A stretch of 20,454 nucleotides of DNA, from positions 1 through 20,454 of IMG/VR virus record IMGVR_UViG_3300037089_000020; one strand, 5' to 3'. The DNA comes from a virus. Under the pieces are notes generated by a model. That model was given only the letters and a program-made list of their open reading frames with translations, had not been told where the DNA came from and searched no databases. Every line of letters starts with the position of its first letter. Position 1 is the stretch's first letter. A program made the translations under genes and the position numbers. Shown here piece by piece: positions 7,951 through 13,808 of this stretch.

Positions 7951-8203
7951 AAATAGCCATGTGCAATGGTATTTCATACCATTCGTTTCGTTGGGATAAT
8001 GCAAAATGACGCATTGCCTCTCTGATTCGTTTCTCGGCGGGAATGCAATCTGGATGAGGAATGTTGAAGACCATCTTGTACCCACGCTTGGGGTCGGAGG
8101 TCTGATAAGACCGAAGGCGAGCGTCCAAATCTTCTGTACACCCCACTTTCACAAAGCCGGGAAACGCATCGTTCGTAACTATGTAGAGGTATCCGCCTTT
8201 CAC
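7904..8203 (-). CDS. T5orf172/GIY-YIG-superfamily small protein
   Basis: The 99-aa product matches the T5orf172 (Mug113-like) branch of GIY-YIG domains: GYLYIV (4-9), VKVGCTEDLDARL (18-30, with R29), then PAEKRIREAM (55-64) and NEWYEI (73-78). The short size means it carries only the nuclease-like domain. I chose the GTG at 8203 because GTGA overlaps the stop of the upstream zinc-binding gene; a longer TTG start at 8245 would add 14 unmatched residues. Members of this family occur in phages and mobile elements as presumed nucleases, so this is a third GIY-YIG-type protein in 2.2 kb. The 3' end overlaps the convergent homing endonuclease. Confidence 0.75.
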   Translation of the reverse strand: MKGGYLYIVTNDAFPGFVKVGCTEDLDARLRSYQTSDPKRGYKMVFNIPHPDCIPAEKRIREAMRHFALSQRNEWYEIPLHMAISRLEEEVENCDNGLV

Positions 8204-8409
8204 TCTTGGTATAACTTTTTGTATTGGGGGTCCGAATGCATACAATCATCGCAGACGTACTCTTCGTCATCTCGTTGATATTCTTTCCAGTTGCCCTCGG
8301 CCACAATGTAGTATCCACCCGTAACAGTAACGCCCGTGGTAGGGCAAATGTCAATGGTTCCTTCGACCACTTTACCGCACCTATCGCACGTTATTTGTAT
8401 TGTTTTCAT
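8200..8409 (-). CDS. Small four-cysteine putative zinc-binding protein
   Basis: The 69-aa product has two CxxC pairs, C8-x2-C11 (CDRC) and C53-x2-C56 (CDDC), consistent with one zinc ribbon. The middle, with GGYYIVAEGNW (31-41), looks like a small beta hairpin domain. It starts inside the end of the RuvC-like gene (29-bp overlap) and its TGA overlaps the GTG of the next gene, so it sits in a tightly coupled set. No specific function is recognisable; phages encode many such small zinc proteins that bind nucleic acid or host proteins. Confidence 0.68.
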   Translation of the reverse strand: MKTIQITCDRCGKVVEGTIDICPTTGVTVTGGYYIVAEGNWKEYQRDDEEYVCDDCMHSDPQYKKLYQE

Positions 8410-8893
8410 AGCACGATACCACTATCGCATCATAGGCATCTTCCATTTTTTTATCTGGAACTCCGTTTCTGTTTAGCACAATCCACGGAGTCATATTATA
8501 CATAGTTTCAATTTTCTGTTTTACGAAATCTTTTGGTTTTATTCCTTTTATTCTGGACACCCCAAACAATTGTTTTCGCATCGTGACAGCATTGGCATAA
8601 ACCATTGGAAGATGATAATGCTCTTCGAGAATATAGCAAATAACCGCTTTATTCTTCGCCAGCTTCAATAACGTTTGTTGGGAAGTTTTTCCAAATGCAA
8701 ATCCCGACAAATTTTCTTCAACATTTATTCTCCCGAATTCTTTTCCGACGAGACCATCTATTATGATTTGGGCTTTGTCTTTGTACTTTTCTACTTTTGA
8801 TATGTCAAAATATCCGGCATCAATCAACTTTTTATCCTCTGTTATTGCGAATCCGCAGGTCGAACACGACAAATCTAATCCGAGAGATTTCAT
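8381..8893 (-). CDS. RuvC-like Holliday junction resolvase / RNase H-fold nuclease
   Basis: The 170-aa product has the acidic residues expected for RuvC-type resolvases: D7 in SLGLDLSCSTCGFAI, E59/E60 in INVEENLSGFAFGK, and D152/D155 in EDAYDAIVVSCY near the C-terminus. Length is close to bacterial RuvC. The likely role is cleavage of branched DNA during phage recombination and before packaging. The ATG at 8893 has a strong GGGAGGGG Shine-Dalgarno and overlaps the stop of the upstream homing endonuclease (ATGA), so the SD lies within that gene's last codons. A poxvirus A22-like branch or another RuvC-fold nuclease cannot be separated by eye. Confidence 0.82.
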   Translation of the reverse strand: MKSLGLDLSCSTCGFAITEDKKLIDAGYFDISKVEKYKDKAQIIIDGLVGKEFGRINVEENLSGFAFGKTSQQTLLKLAKNKAVICYILEEHYHLPMVYANAVTMRKQLFGVSRIKGIKPKDFVKQKIETMYNMTPWIVLNRNGVPDKKMEDAYDAIVVSCYENNTNNVR

Positions 8894-9549
8894 TGACCCC
8901 TCCCTCGTCGTAAAGCCGCTTCACGTAATTTTTGTTTTGATTCATCTGAATGATGTTTTCCTTTGAACGGAGAGGGTTTACCCTTTTTCGCAATACTTAT
9001 TTTTCTCTTTGTCTCGGCACCATAAGTCATTCCCTTATTCCACGCAGTTTGAACCCCCATCTTCCCCCTATTCCACGGCACTCGACCCATTTGCGAGGAA
9101 CTTATGTGAGATTTGTGCTCGTCAGAAAATATCATTCCTATTCGAGCATTACTTATCTTTTTCTTCGACTCTTCCGACATAACCCTGCCCACATTTGATT
9201 CGCTTATCTTTTTCCTACTCTCCAATGACATCTTTCGTCCTCGCATTGGAGCGGTAGAATCAAAAGACAGATTGTAATTCAATTCGGGAGAGTGGCGACA
9301 TTCATTCAGATATTTTTGTTCTGCCGCTTCAAGTTTTTCTTCGGGGATGACTTCAATCACATTGAACCGAAATGAAGGTTCTCCGTATTTATTCCACGCC
9401 GCTTGGAGATGGGGATTGGCATGATGATTGTTGTTCAACTTACACTTGTGAATATACCACCGATGATAAATGTCAGATGAACTGCCAACATAATACTTTC
9501 CATTTAGATTGTTCGTTATTTTGTAAATGCCGGTGACTTTGGTGTTCAT
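8890..9549 (-). CDS. GIY-YIG homing endonuclease with multiple NUMOD3 repeats
   Basis: The 219-aa product starts MNTKVTGIYKIT. It has GIY (7-9), YVG (20-22), R30 in IYHRW, E77 in AAEQKYL and NYN (91-93). After residue 100 about five NUMOD3-like motifs follow, including RGRKMSLESRKKI, MSEESKKKI, FSDEHKSHI, YGAETKRKI and HHSDESKQKL, more than in the plus-strand paralogue. It is a free-standing homing endonuclease. The ATG at 9549 has GGGAAA upstream and lies just after the stop of the RHH-like gene; an upstream in-frame start at 9660 would overlap that gene for over 100 bp. Its stop overlaps the resolvase start. Confidence 0.87.
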   Translation of the reverse strand: MNTKVTGIYKITNNLNGKYYVGSSSDIYHRWYIHKCKLNNNHHANPHLQAAWNKYGEPSFRFNVIEVIPEEKLEAAEQKYLNECRHSPELNYNLSFDSTAPMRGRKMSLESRKKISESNVGRVMSEESKKKISNARIGMIFSDEHKSHISSSQMGRVPWNRGKMGVQTAWNKGMTYGAETKRKISIAKKGKPSPFKGKHHSDESKQKLREAALRRGRGQ

Positions 9550-9550
9550 A

Positions 9551-9751
9551 TCAGTTTCCCTTTTTTTCCAAATTTTCACATCTCCCACAACCTTTTGGAA
9601 CCTTGTCGAGGCGAGCATATTCCTTCCCATATAACAATTGACTATGAAGTTGGTCTTCACACCATTGATTGAGTTTATGATTATTTTCTTCGCAAAACTG
9701 TTTGATTTCTTTGTGAAGTTCCTCGCTTATTTTTATTGTTTTATGTCTCAT
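9551..9751 (-). CDS. Small ribbon-helix-helix-like DNA-binding protein with C-terminal CxxC
   Basis: The 66-aa product starts MRHKTIKISEELHKEIKQF, the beta-strand-then-helix pattern of CopG/Arc-type repressors, with a second helix around 25-40. A C-terminal tail carries CGRC (54-57), unusual for a minimal RHH protein and possibly metal-binding. I chose ATG 9751; a longer frame to 9805 adds hydrophobic residues but starts upstream of the promoter-like motif. It is followed directly by the homing endonuclease, and three 10-bp direct repeats lie upstream, consistent with autoregulation. Assignment rests on pattern recognition only. Confidence 0.6.
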   Translation of the reverse strand: MRHKTIKISEELHKEIKQFCEENNHKLNQWCEDQLHSQLLYGKEYARLDKVPKGCGRCENLEKKGN

Positions 9752-9756
9752 AGTGA

Positions 9757-9766
9757 ATATACATAT
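9757..9766 (-). promoter_or_regulatory. Promoter-like motif ATATGTATAT
   Basis: On the minus strand this reads ATATGTATAT, a variant of the motif at 1057-1066. It ends 5 nt before the ATG at 9751, so the transcript would be leaderless or nearly so if this is a minus-ten-like element. Confidence 0.35.
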
Positions 9767-9773
9767 AAACAGA

Positions 9774-9800
9774 AGTAGAAAAAAGTGGAAAAAAGTAGAA
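9774..9800. repeat. Three 10-bp direct repeats (iteron-like)
   Basis: AGTAGAAAAA, AGTGGAAAAA and AGTAGAA follow with an exact 10-bp period, one helical turn, placing the variable GTAG/GTGG on one DNA face. They lie immediately upstream of the promoter-like motif of the RHH-like gene, a place where RHH repressors often bind their own operators. Function is inferred. Confidence 0.5.
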
Positions 9801-9813
9801 TCCATCAGAAAAT

Positions 9814-9838
9814 AAATGGCGTCACATGGACGCCATTT
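9814..9838 (-). terminator. Hairpin transcription terminator
   Basis: AAATGGCGTC and GACGCCATTT form a perfect 10-bp stem around a 5-nt loop, followed on the minus strand by ATTTATTTT. It lies 26 nt downstream of the stop of the 9865-10164 gene and upstream of the RHH/homing unit, closing the structural block. The stem could also work on the plus strand, with a weaker T-run. Confidence 0.75.
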
Positions 9839-9864
9839 TAGAATTTATATGTTTGAGTTTTCTC

Positions 9865-10164
9865 TTACGGATGATACTTTCTTGTGTCGAGTCCGTGGAT
9901 GTAGAGGGAGTAATCGTTGCTCAATCCACCATTTTGAACCACCTTGAGTTGCGACACCTGTTGCAACGCCTTCACCAAGAATCCATTTGGGTTCTGATTA
10001 GCGGCACCTTGCTGACTGGTAGCGTCAATCGTTTTCCCTGCTGCTGGTTCTTGGCCCGGGTCTCCGAGTACTTCCTTAACTTCAAACGCTCCACCCGCAT
10101 GTTGCTTTGCATAGCGAACGTCGAGGGTAGTCGTCAATGATGGTCTTACTGATGGTGCTGGCAT
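9865..10164 (-). CDS. Small hypothetical protein, last gene of the structural block
   Basis: The 99-aa product is MPAPSVRPSLTTTL... with a Gly/Gln/Ala-rich middle (about 31-58) and a C-terminal part ending GLDTRKYHP. No membrane segment, signal peptide or catalytic motif is visible, and I do not recognise the family. A good Shine-Dalgarno (AAAGGAAC) precedes the ATG, a promoter-like motif lies 20 nt upstream, and a terminator follows, so it could be expressed as its own unit. Its place at the end of virion genes suggests a minor virion or assembly protein, but this is only context. Confidence 0.65.
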   Translation of the reverse strand: MPAPSVRPSLTTTLDVRYAKQHAGGAFEVKEVLGDPGQEPAAGKTIDATSQQGAANQNPNGFLVKALQQVSQLKVVQNGGLSNDYSLYIHGLDTRKYHP

Positions 10165-10184
10165 ATAGTTGTTCCTTTACTTAG

Positions 10185-10194
10185 ATATAAATAT
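10185..10194 (-). promoter_or_regulatory. Promoter-like motif ATATTTATAT
   Basis: On the minus strand this reads ATATTTATAT, within the 32-nt gap between the FG-GAP/dockerin-like gene and the small 99-aa gene, 20 nt before the ATG at 10164. It is the most diverged of the recurring upstream motifs. Confidence 0.3.
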
Positions 10195-10196
10195 CG

Positions 10197-12617
10197 TTAG
10201 AAGTCCATTTTCACCACGAAATTTATGGGTAGTTCTGGGGTTATCTTAATCGGCGTCCCAAGTTTAGCTACAGCCACCATCTCAAGCCCATTGTAAAGGC
10301 CGATGGTTGTCGCCATTGGGGCCAAGAACGAGCCGGTCTTGTCAAAGACGGTCAATCGCTCATAGTCCAAGAAATCGCTCTTAATAGCGGGTTTGGCGAA
10401 CTTCTGGCTTAACCCGTTGAGATAGTCCATGACATCACTAAAGAGGCGACGATGGCACGATGGCGTGATGAAAGTAGCGTAATTCTCCTGAGTCAATCTG
10501 TGGGTGAAATACTTCCACATGATGTTCATGTCACGGTAGTCAATGCGGAAGTCTTGATTGAGGTCAAGGGTCGTTTGCATCTCCGTGTCAGTCGTCTCCC
10601 AGCGGAGTAAGCTTTCGCTAATCAACTGGGGAGTGGTGCTGTCATCGGTATTGGCCTTGTAATAGTTGAGTAAGCTTATTTCATCGTCGGTCTTCACAAT
10701 AGAAGAACTCCAATTTGTCGAAGTCGGAAGGCCAAGGATGGCCGTGTTCTTGTACTGCATGTAGCTCAAAATCACATCAACATCTTGATAGTCGAATATT
10801 CCATTATGGTTGATGTCCAATATCGAAGGACTCTGAACTACTGCCGTTGGGTTCGTACTGACATTGAACTCACCCGGGTCCACGGTGCAGATGACTTGCT
10901 TCTCGAAGATGGTGTGCTGACTCTTGAACTCCAAGTCATATTCGTAGGTGTAAGTATTGACTGGGGCATAGAACAGCCCATCAAATACAGACCCCGAAGT
11001 CATGATGACAATTTTGCCATTGCGATAGAAAACGTTTCCAATGTGGAACTGGTCACGAAGGTTATGAAGATTGTAGATGTACGCCTTGCCCGTAAGGTCG
11101 TCCAAATTCGTGTCGGAACTACGAGTCACTTCAATGTTGATTTGACGGTTAATGTCAAACATATACATCGGGGCACCTACTACCATTGACTCGTCAGCAA
11201 TAGCCACGTCGAAACCATAGTCTCGATATGGACTCAGATACTTCTTCTTTCTCTGATAGACATTGGTAATCCCCCACACGCCTGACCCAGTGTCCTTCTG
11301 TAGAAGCATGGCCTGCCCATCCAAGAGAGTTTGTAAATCGGCATTGCAATAATGCAATTGGTTCAACGTTCCGCCGACATAGCAGGATGACATCCCCTCA
11401 ACATCTATTTTTGGAACCCCAACTACAGCATTGCCATTGAACATGTCAACGGACCACCCCATGCGATTGTTGTACAGAGTTGTCGGCGTCCCATAAGTTT
11501 TCAGAACTTGTATCCATCCGGGGGCACCGGGGCAACGCTCGAAAATATATGCCGAACCTTGTTGGTAAAGGGTGGACCCGCTGTACTCAAAAAACATACG
11601 GTCATATGGTTCTCCGACAATAACGGAGTCTCCATAGGTTCCTACCGAATACCCGAAGCCATTGACTGAATTCATGGTGAGGTTGTCAGGCTGCGGAACA
11701 TACTCGGGATTAAACGTCATTGGCTGGACGTTGAAATCGGGGCGGAAAACGTACGACTGAGACCACGCATTATTGACTTGCTCGAAATAATACGCCATGT
11801 CATTTGATAGGTTTCCACAGCCAACTACCAAACTGTAACTATGGGGACCATCATACTTGTTAAGCTTCAAACTGAATCCAAACTGTGATTGGTCCACGGC
11901 ATAGGTCGGGGTGATTTTCTGGAATAAGGACCATGAGTAGTTGGTTCCTACCGTTTGGTTTTTGTACAGATACACGATTCCACTGGACCCGCTATAGTAC
12001 GGAGACCCAATTGCAAGCCAATCTTTGTTGATAGAAACTGCCATGCCGAATGAACCCGTTTCAACCAGCGGAGACCCAATGTCTGGGTCATCAATGGTAA
12101 ATGCTGCTGCACTGGCACTGTTGGCGGTCCACTCGATTTGCGCCAAATCATAGACCTCGGTCATTGCCCATGATGCCGTAATAAAGCTGGCGGTTGTTCG
12201 GGTTACTTCCGTGAGATATGGAGACCCAACCACCAAATACTTTTCGTACATGTCAAGAGATACTCCATATCCATTCTCAAGAGAAGCGGTGTAGAGGTCT
12301 TTGTCTATGCAAATGTTGTATTCGGGGTAGAAGACAAGGGAAGAACTTTCGGTAGCAATTGGCTCGGAAGCAGAGATGGGATTATTGGCTTCGGTGTCCA
12401 TTTTGACATCGAATCCCCTCCAAAGTTGATGAAGTGTGCCAACGTAATCATGCTCGTCTTTGGACTTATTATAACGGAAAACATCCACAGACCCCGTATG
12501 CTCCACACTTGCAGTCAGGTGGTCCCATCGGAGAAGGTCAGGGTTGGAGACTACGACGTAATCGCCGTAGGTCGCAACGGCATAGCCGTAGTTTTCATTT
12601 TTGACTTTGACAAACAT
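10197..12617 (-). CDS. Large virion adhesin: FG-GAP-like propeller with dockerin-like calcium loops
   Basis: In this 806-aa protein, residues 8-550 hold about seven repeats of 'GYxVxxxGDxVVVGxP' type: 10-25, 117-133, 189-206, 246-266, 320-337, 387-402 and 467-483. These resemble FG-GAP/integrin-alpha beta-propeller blades. Two dockerin/EF-hand-like loops follow, DINHNGIFDYQD (601-612) and DLNQDFRIDYRD (685-696), each with acidic or amide residues at loop positions 1, 3, 5 and 12. The last 38 residues, from TTIGLYN to KMDF, match the end of the 386-aa protein at 16426-17586, suggesting a shared particle-docking module. It is probably a surface-exposed fibre or baseplate adhesin that binds host glycans or proteins. 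The start is ATG 12617 with GAGAG just upstream; a promoter-like motif lies 9 nt upstream. Confidence 0.8.
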   Translation of the reverse strand: MFVKVKNENYGYAVATYGDYVVVSNPDLLRWDHLTASVEHTGSVDVFRYNKSKDEHDYVGTLHQLWRGFDVKMDTEANNPISASEPIATESSSLVFYPEYNICIDKDLYTASLENGYGVSLDMYEKYLVVGSPYLTEVTRTTASFITASWAMTEVYDLAQIEWTANSASAAAFTIDDPDIGSPLVETGSFGMAVSINKDWLAIGSPYYSGSSGIVYLYKNQTVGTNYSWSLFQKITPTYAVDQSQFGFSLKLNKYDGPHSYSLVVGCGNLSNDMAYYFEQVNNAWSQSYVFRPDFNVQPMTFNPEYVPQPDNLTMNSVNGFGYSVGTYGDSVIVGEPYDRMFFEYSGSTLYQQGSAYIFERCPGAPGWIQVLKTYGTPTTLYNNRMGWSVDMFNGNAVVGVPKIDVEGMSSCYVGGTLNQLHYCNADLQTLLDGQAMLLQKDTGSGVWGITNVYQRKKKYLSPYRDYGFDVAIADESMVVGAPMYMFDINRQINIEVTRSSDTNLDDLTGKAYIYNLHNLRDQFHIGNVFYRNGKIVIMTSGSVFDGLFYAPVNTYTYEYDLEFKSQHTIFEKQVICTVDPGEFNVSTNPTAVVQSPSILDINHNGIFDYQDVDVILSYMQYKNTAILGLPTSTNWSSSIVKTDDEISLLNYYKANTDDSTTPQLISESLLRWETTDTEMQTTLDLNQDFRIDYRDMNIMWKYFTHRLTQENYATFITPSCHRRLFSDVMDYLNGLSQKFAKPAIKSDFLDYERLTVFDKTGSFLAPMATTIGLYNGLEMVAVAKLGTPIKITPELPINFVVKMDF

Positions 12618-12626
12618 AACTCTCGT

Positions 12627-12636
12627 CTATACATAT
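12627..12636 (-). promoter_or_regulatory. Promoter-like motif ATATGTATAG
   Basis: On the minus strand this reads ATATGTATAG, identical to the copy at 1057-1066. It lies in the 32-nt gap before the 806-aa adhesin gene, 9 nt from its ATG. Confidence 0.45.
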
Positions 12637-12649
12637 CGGCCTCCACGAA

Positions 12650-13024
12650 TTATGTTGGCGGTGCAAGTCCGAAAACCAGAAACTTGTTGATTGACGACTC
12701 ATAGGCCAACCGCTGAACATACGTGTAGTAATTTCCTTCGAATTGTACGTGAGGGTTAATTGTATTCAATGCCCAACTAAGTCCATCGGGGGAAGTGTAA
12801 ATATACCCTCCGTACTCACAGGCAGCAAAGTGCCCGCCATCGGGGTTCCATTCCACGCATGACATATCGGTGCCAAAGATTGGTGCGGGCTGACTTATGT
12901 CAGTCCAATTCACGCCATCAGGTGAGGATGCCATCATACCAACTTCGCCAACGGCCACGTTGACCCAGAGTCGGTAGAACGTTCCAAAAGGAACATTGTC
13001 TCGTCGGTCCCGGGGTAAGTCCAC
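12650..13024 (-). CDS. BNR/Asp-box-like fragment, probably the 3' part of a frameshifted gene
   Basis: The 124-codon frame opens at a GTG (13024) with no supporting Shine-Dalgarno. The product has two Asp-box-like segments, SSPDGVNW and TSPDGLSW, each preceded by GE/GG loops (VAVGEVGMMA, YGGYIYT), a pattern of sialidase-like propellers on phage fibres. The first 20 residues (MDLPRDRRDNVPFG...) look unlike the rest. In the frame one base away, the same DNA from ATG 13047 to 12934 encodes a convincing segment with another Asp box, STDSGSTW. I therefore think this is the C-terminal part of the gene at 13047-13799, split by single-base frame changes. A real separate small gene is the alternative. 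Confidence 0.5.
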   Translation of the reverse strand: MDLPRDRRDNVPFGTFYRLWVNVAVGEVGMMASSPDGVNWTDISQPAPIFGTDMSCVEWNPDGGHFAACEYGGYIYTSPDGLSWALNTINPHVQFEGNYYTYVQRLAYESSINKFLVFGLAPPT

Positions 13025-13110
13025 TGAGTTAGGATTGCGTTTGTCATTATAATTGGGTTGCCATTATCGCTGGCGTAAACATCGGCCAAGTCAAAAGGCT
13101 TGCCGTGATG
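12934..13110 (-). pseudogene. Bridging coding frame between two apparently split gene pieces
   Basis: This frame is open from 13110 to a TGA at 12934 and reads GKPFDLADVYASDNGNPIIM, then TNAILTQWTYPGTDETMF, then LLERSTDSGSTW. It is protein-like and contains a perfect Asp box (SxDxGxTW). It overlaps the end of the 250-aa frame and the beginning of the 124-aa frame, each offset by minus one. An ATG at 13047 overlaps the TAA of the upstream gene (TAATG), so a 37-aa product is formally possible, but a fragment of one larger gene is more likely. Confidence 0.4.
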
Positions 13111-13799
13111 TTAGGTATAAATATAGGCGGGCCATCGTAATAGATGGGACAAGTGTAAGAAGCTGTCCCCGGCAAAATCCAATTTCCGAGGATACGGACC
13201 TCCTGAACCTTGGAGAAAAGGTTATTTCCCGCAATCAGATTGCCATTAGAATCGTCTTGAACCTCCACATTGTCATCAAATGACGTATCTTGGAACTGAA
13301 CGCTTCCGGGGGCAATTTTGTCGCCCATGACAAACCTCGGAATGGTAAACATCCTGAACTTGTCGGCCAAATAACGGTTCGCCTTGTTCAGAGGGAAGTC
13401 AATGTTTTCCATTCCGAAGATTTCGGTTGGGTTGTGATACTCATTGTAGAAAGCCCTGTACATCTGATTGTACAGGAGCACTTTATACGTTCCAGTGTTG
13501 AGGTTTATTTCCGCAGACGCCGAATCAAATGGCTTTACACTTCCACTGATGCCCTCTTCATAGAGGGCTAAGTCTGCTGTCTGTTGCTCCAAGGCAATGT
13601 CGCAATCACGGTTTAGGAGAGGAGTACCCGTGATGTAGTCAACATAGTCAAGAGCAATGGGCGTCTCAGGAATAACAACACTTGCGGAGTCTTGCTCCAA
13701 TATTACTTGGTCTGGGTTCTGTACATTATACAACTCCCGTGCCTTAGTGGCACGAAAAGGCGATGTCGTCACATCGGTCTTTTTGAGTTGTTTAAGCAT
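13047..13799 (-). CDS. Virion protein, short paralogue of the 418-aa structural protein
   Basis: The 250-aa product shares its first ~215 residues with the 418-aa protein at 15154-16410. Matching stretches include LDYVDY, DCDIALEQQ/ECDIALEQQ, YHNPTEIFG, FRMF(T/S)IPR, MGDKI/FGDKI, NLFSKVQEVR and ILPGT. After residue ~225 the match stops, and the last ~20 residues (SLLTWPMFTPAIMATQL) look out of frame. A minus-one shift near 13096-13100 would continue into a protein-like frame and then into the Asp-box fragment, giving about 383 aa in total. It has AGAGG before ATG 13799, just after the previous gene's stop. The likely role is attachment of a variable tail domain to the particle. Confidence 0.78.
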   Translation of the reverse strand: MLKQLKKTDVTTSPFRATKARELYNVQNPDQVILEQDSASVVIPETPIALDYVDYITGTPLLNRDCDIALEQQTADLALYEEGISGSVKPFDSASAEINLNTGTYKVLLYNQMYRAFYNEYHNPTEIFGMENIDFPLNKANRYLADKFRMFTIPRFVMGDKIAPGSVQFQDTSFDDNVEVQDDSNGNLIAGNNLFSKVQEVRILGNWILPGTASYTCPIYYDGPPIFIPNITASLLTWPMFTPAIMATQL

Positions 13800-13808
13800 A
13801 CAGACCTC

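Noticed and set aside
7904-8245. Longer T5orf172-type frame from a TTG at 8245
   Set aside because: The added 14 residues do not match the domain, whereas GTG 8203 makes a GTGA overlap with the previous stop.
8497-8504. Extra core copy of TATGTATA on the minus strand
   Set aside because: It lies inside the RuvC-like coding sequence, 87 nt upstream of the next start, and is explained by the codons there; it shows the core also occurs by chance.
9826-10140. Plus-strand open frame of 104 codons
   Set aside because: It is antisense to the 99-aa gene, and its first codon lies in the terminator hairpin; there is no ribosome-binding site.
10186-10193. T4-late-type TATAAATA on the plus strand
   Set aside because: It points away from the minus-strand gene and no plus-strand gene follows; the sequence is near-palindromic, and the minus-strand reading fits the recurring motif instead.
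13116-13123. TATAAATA on the plus strand
   Set aside because: It falls inside coding sequence of a minus-strand gene, and no plus-strand gene follows.
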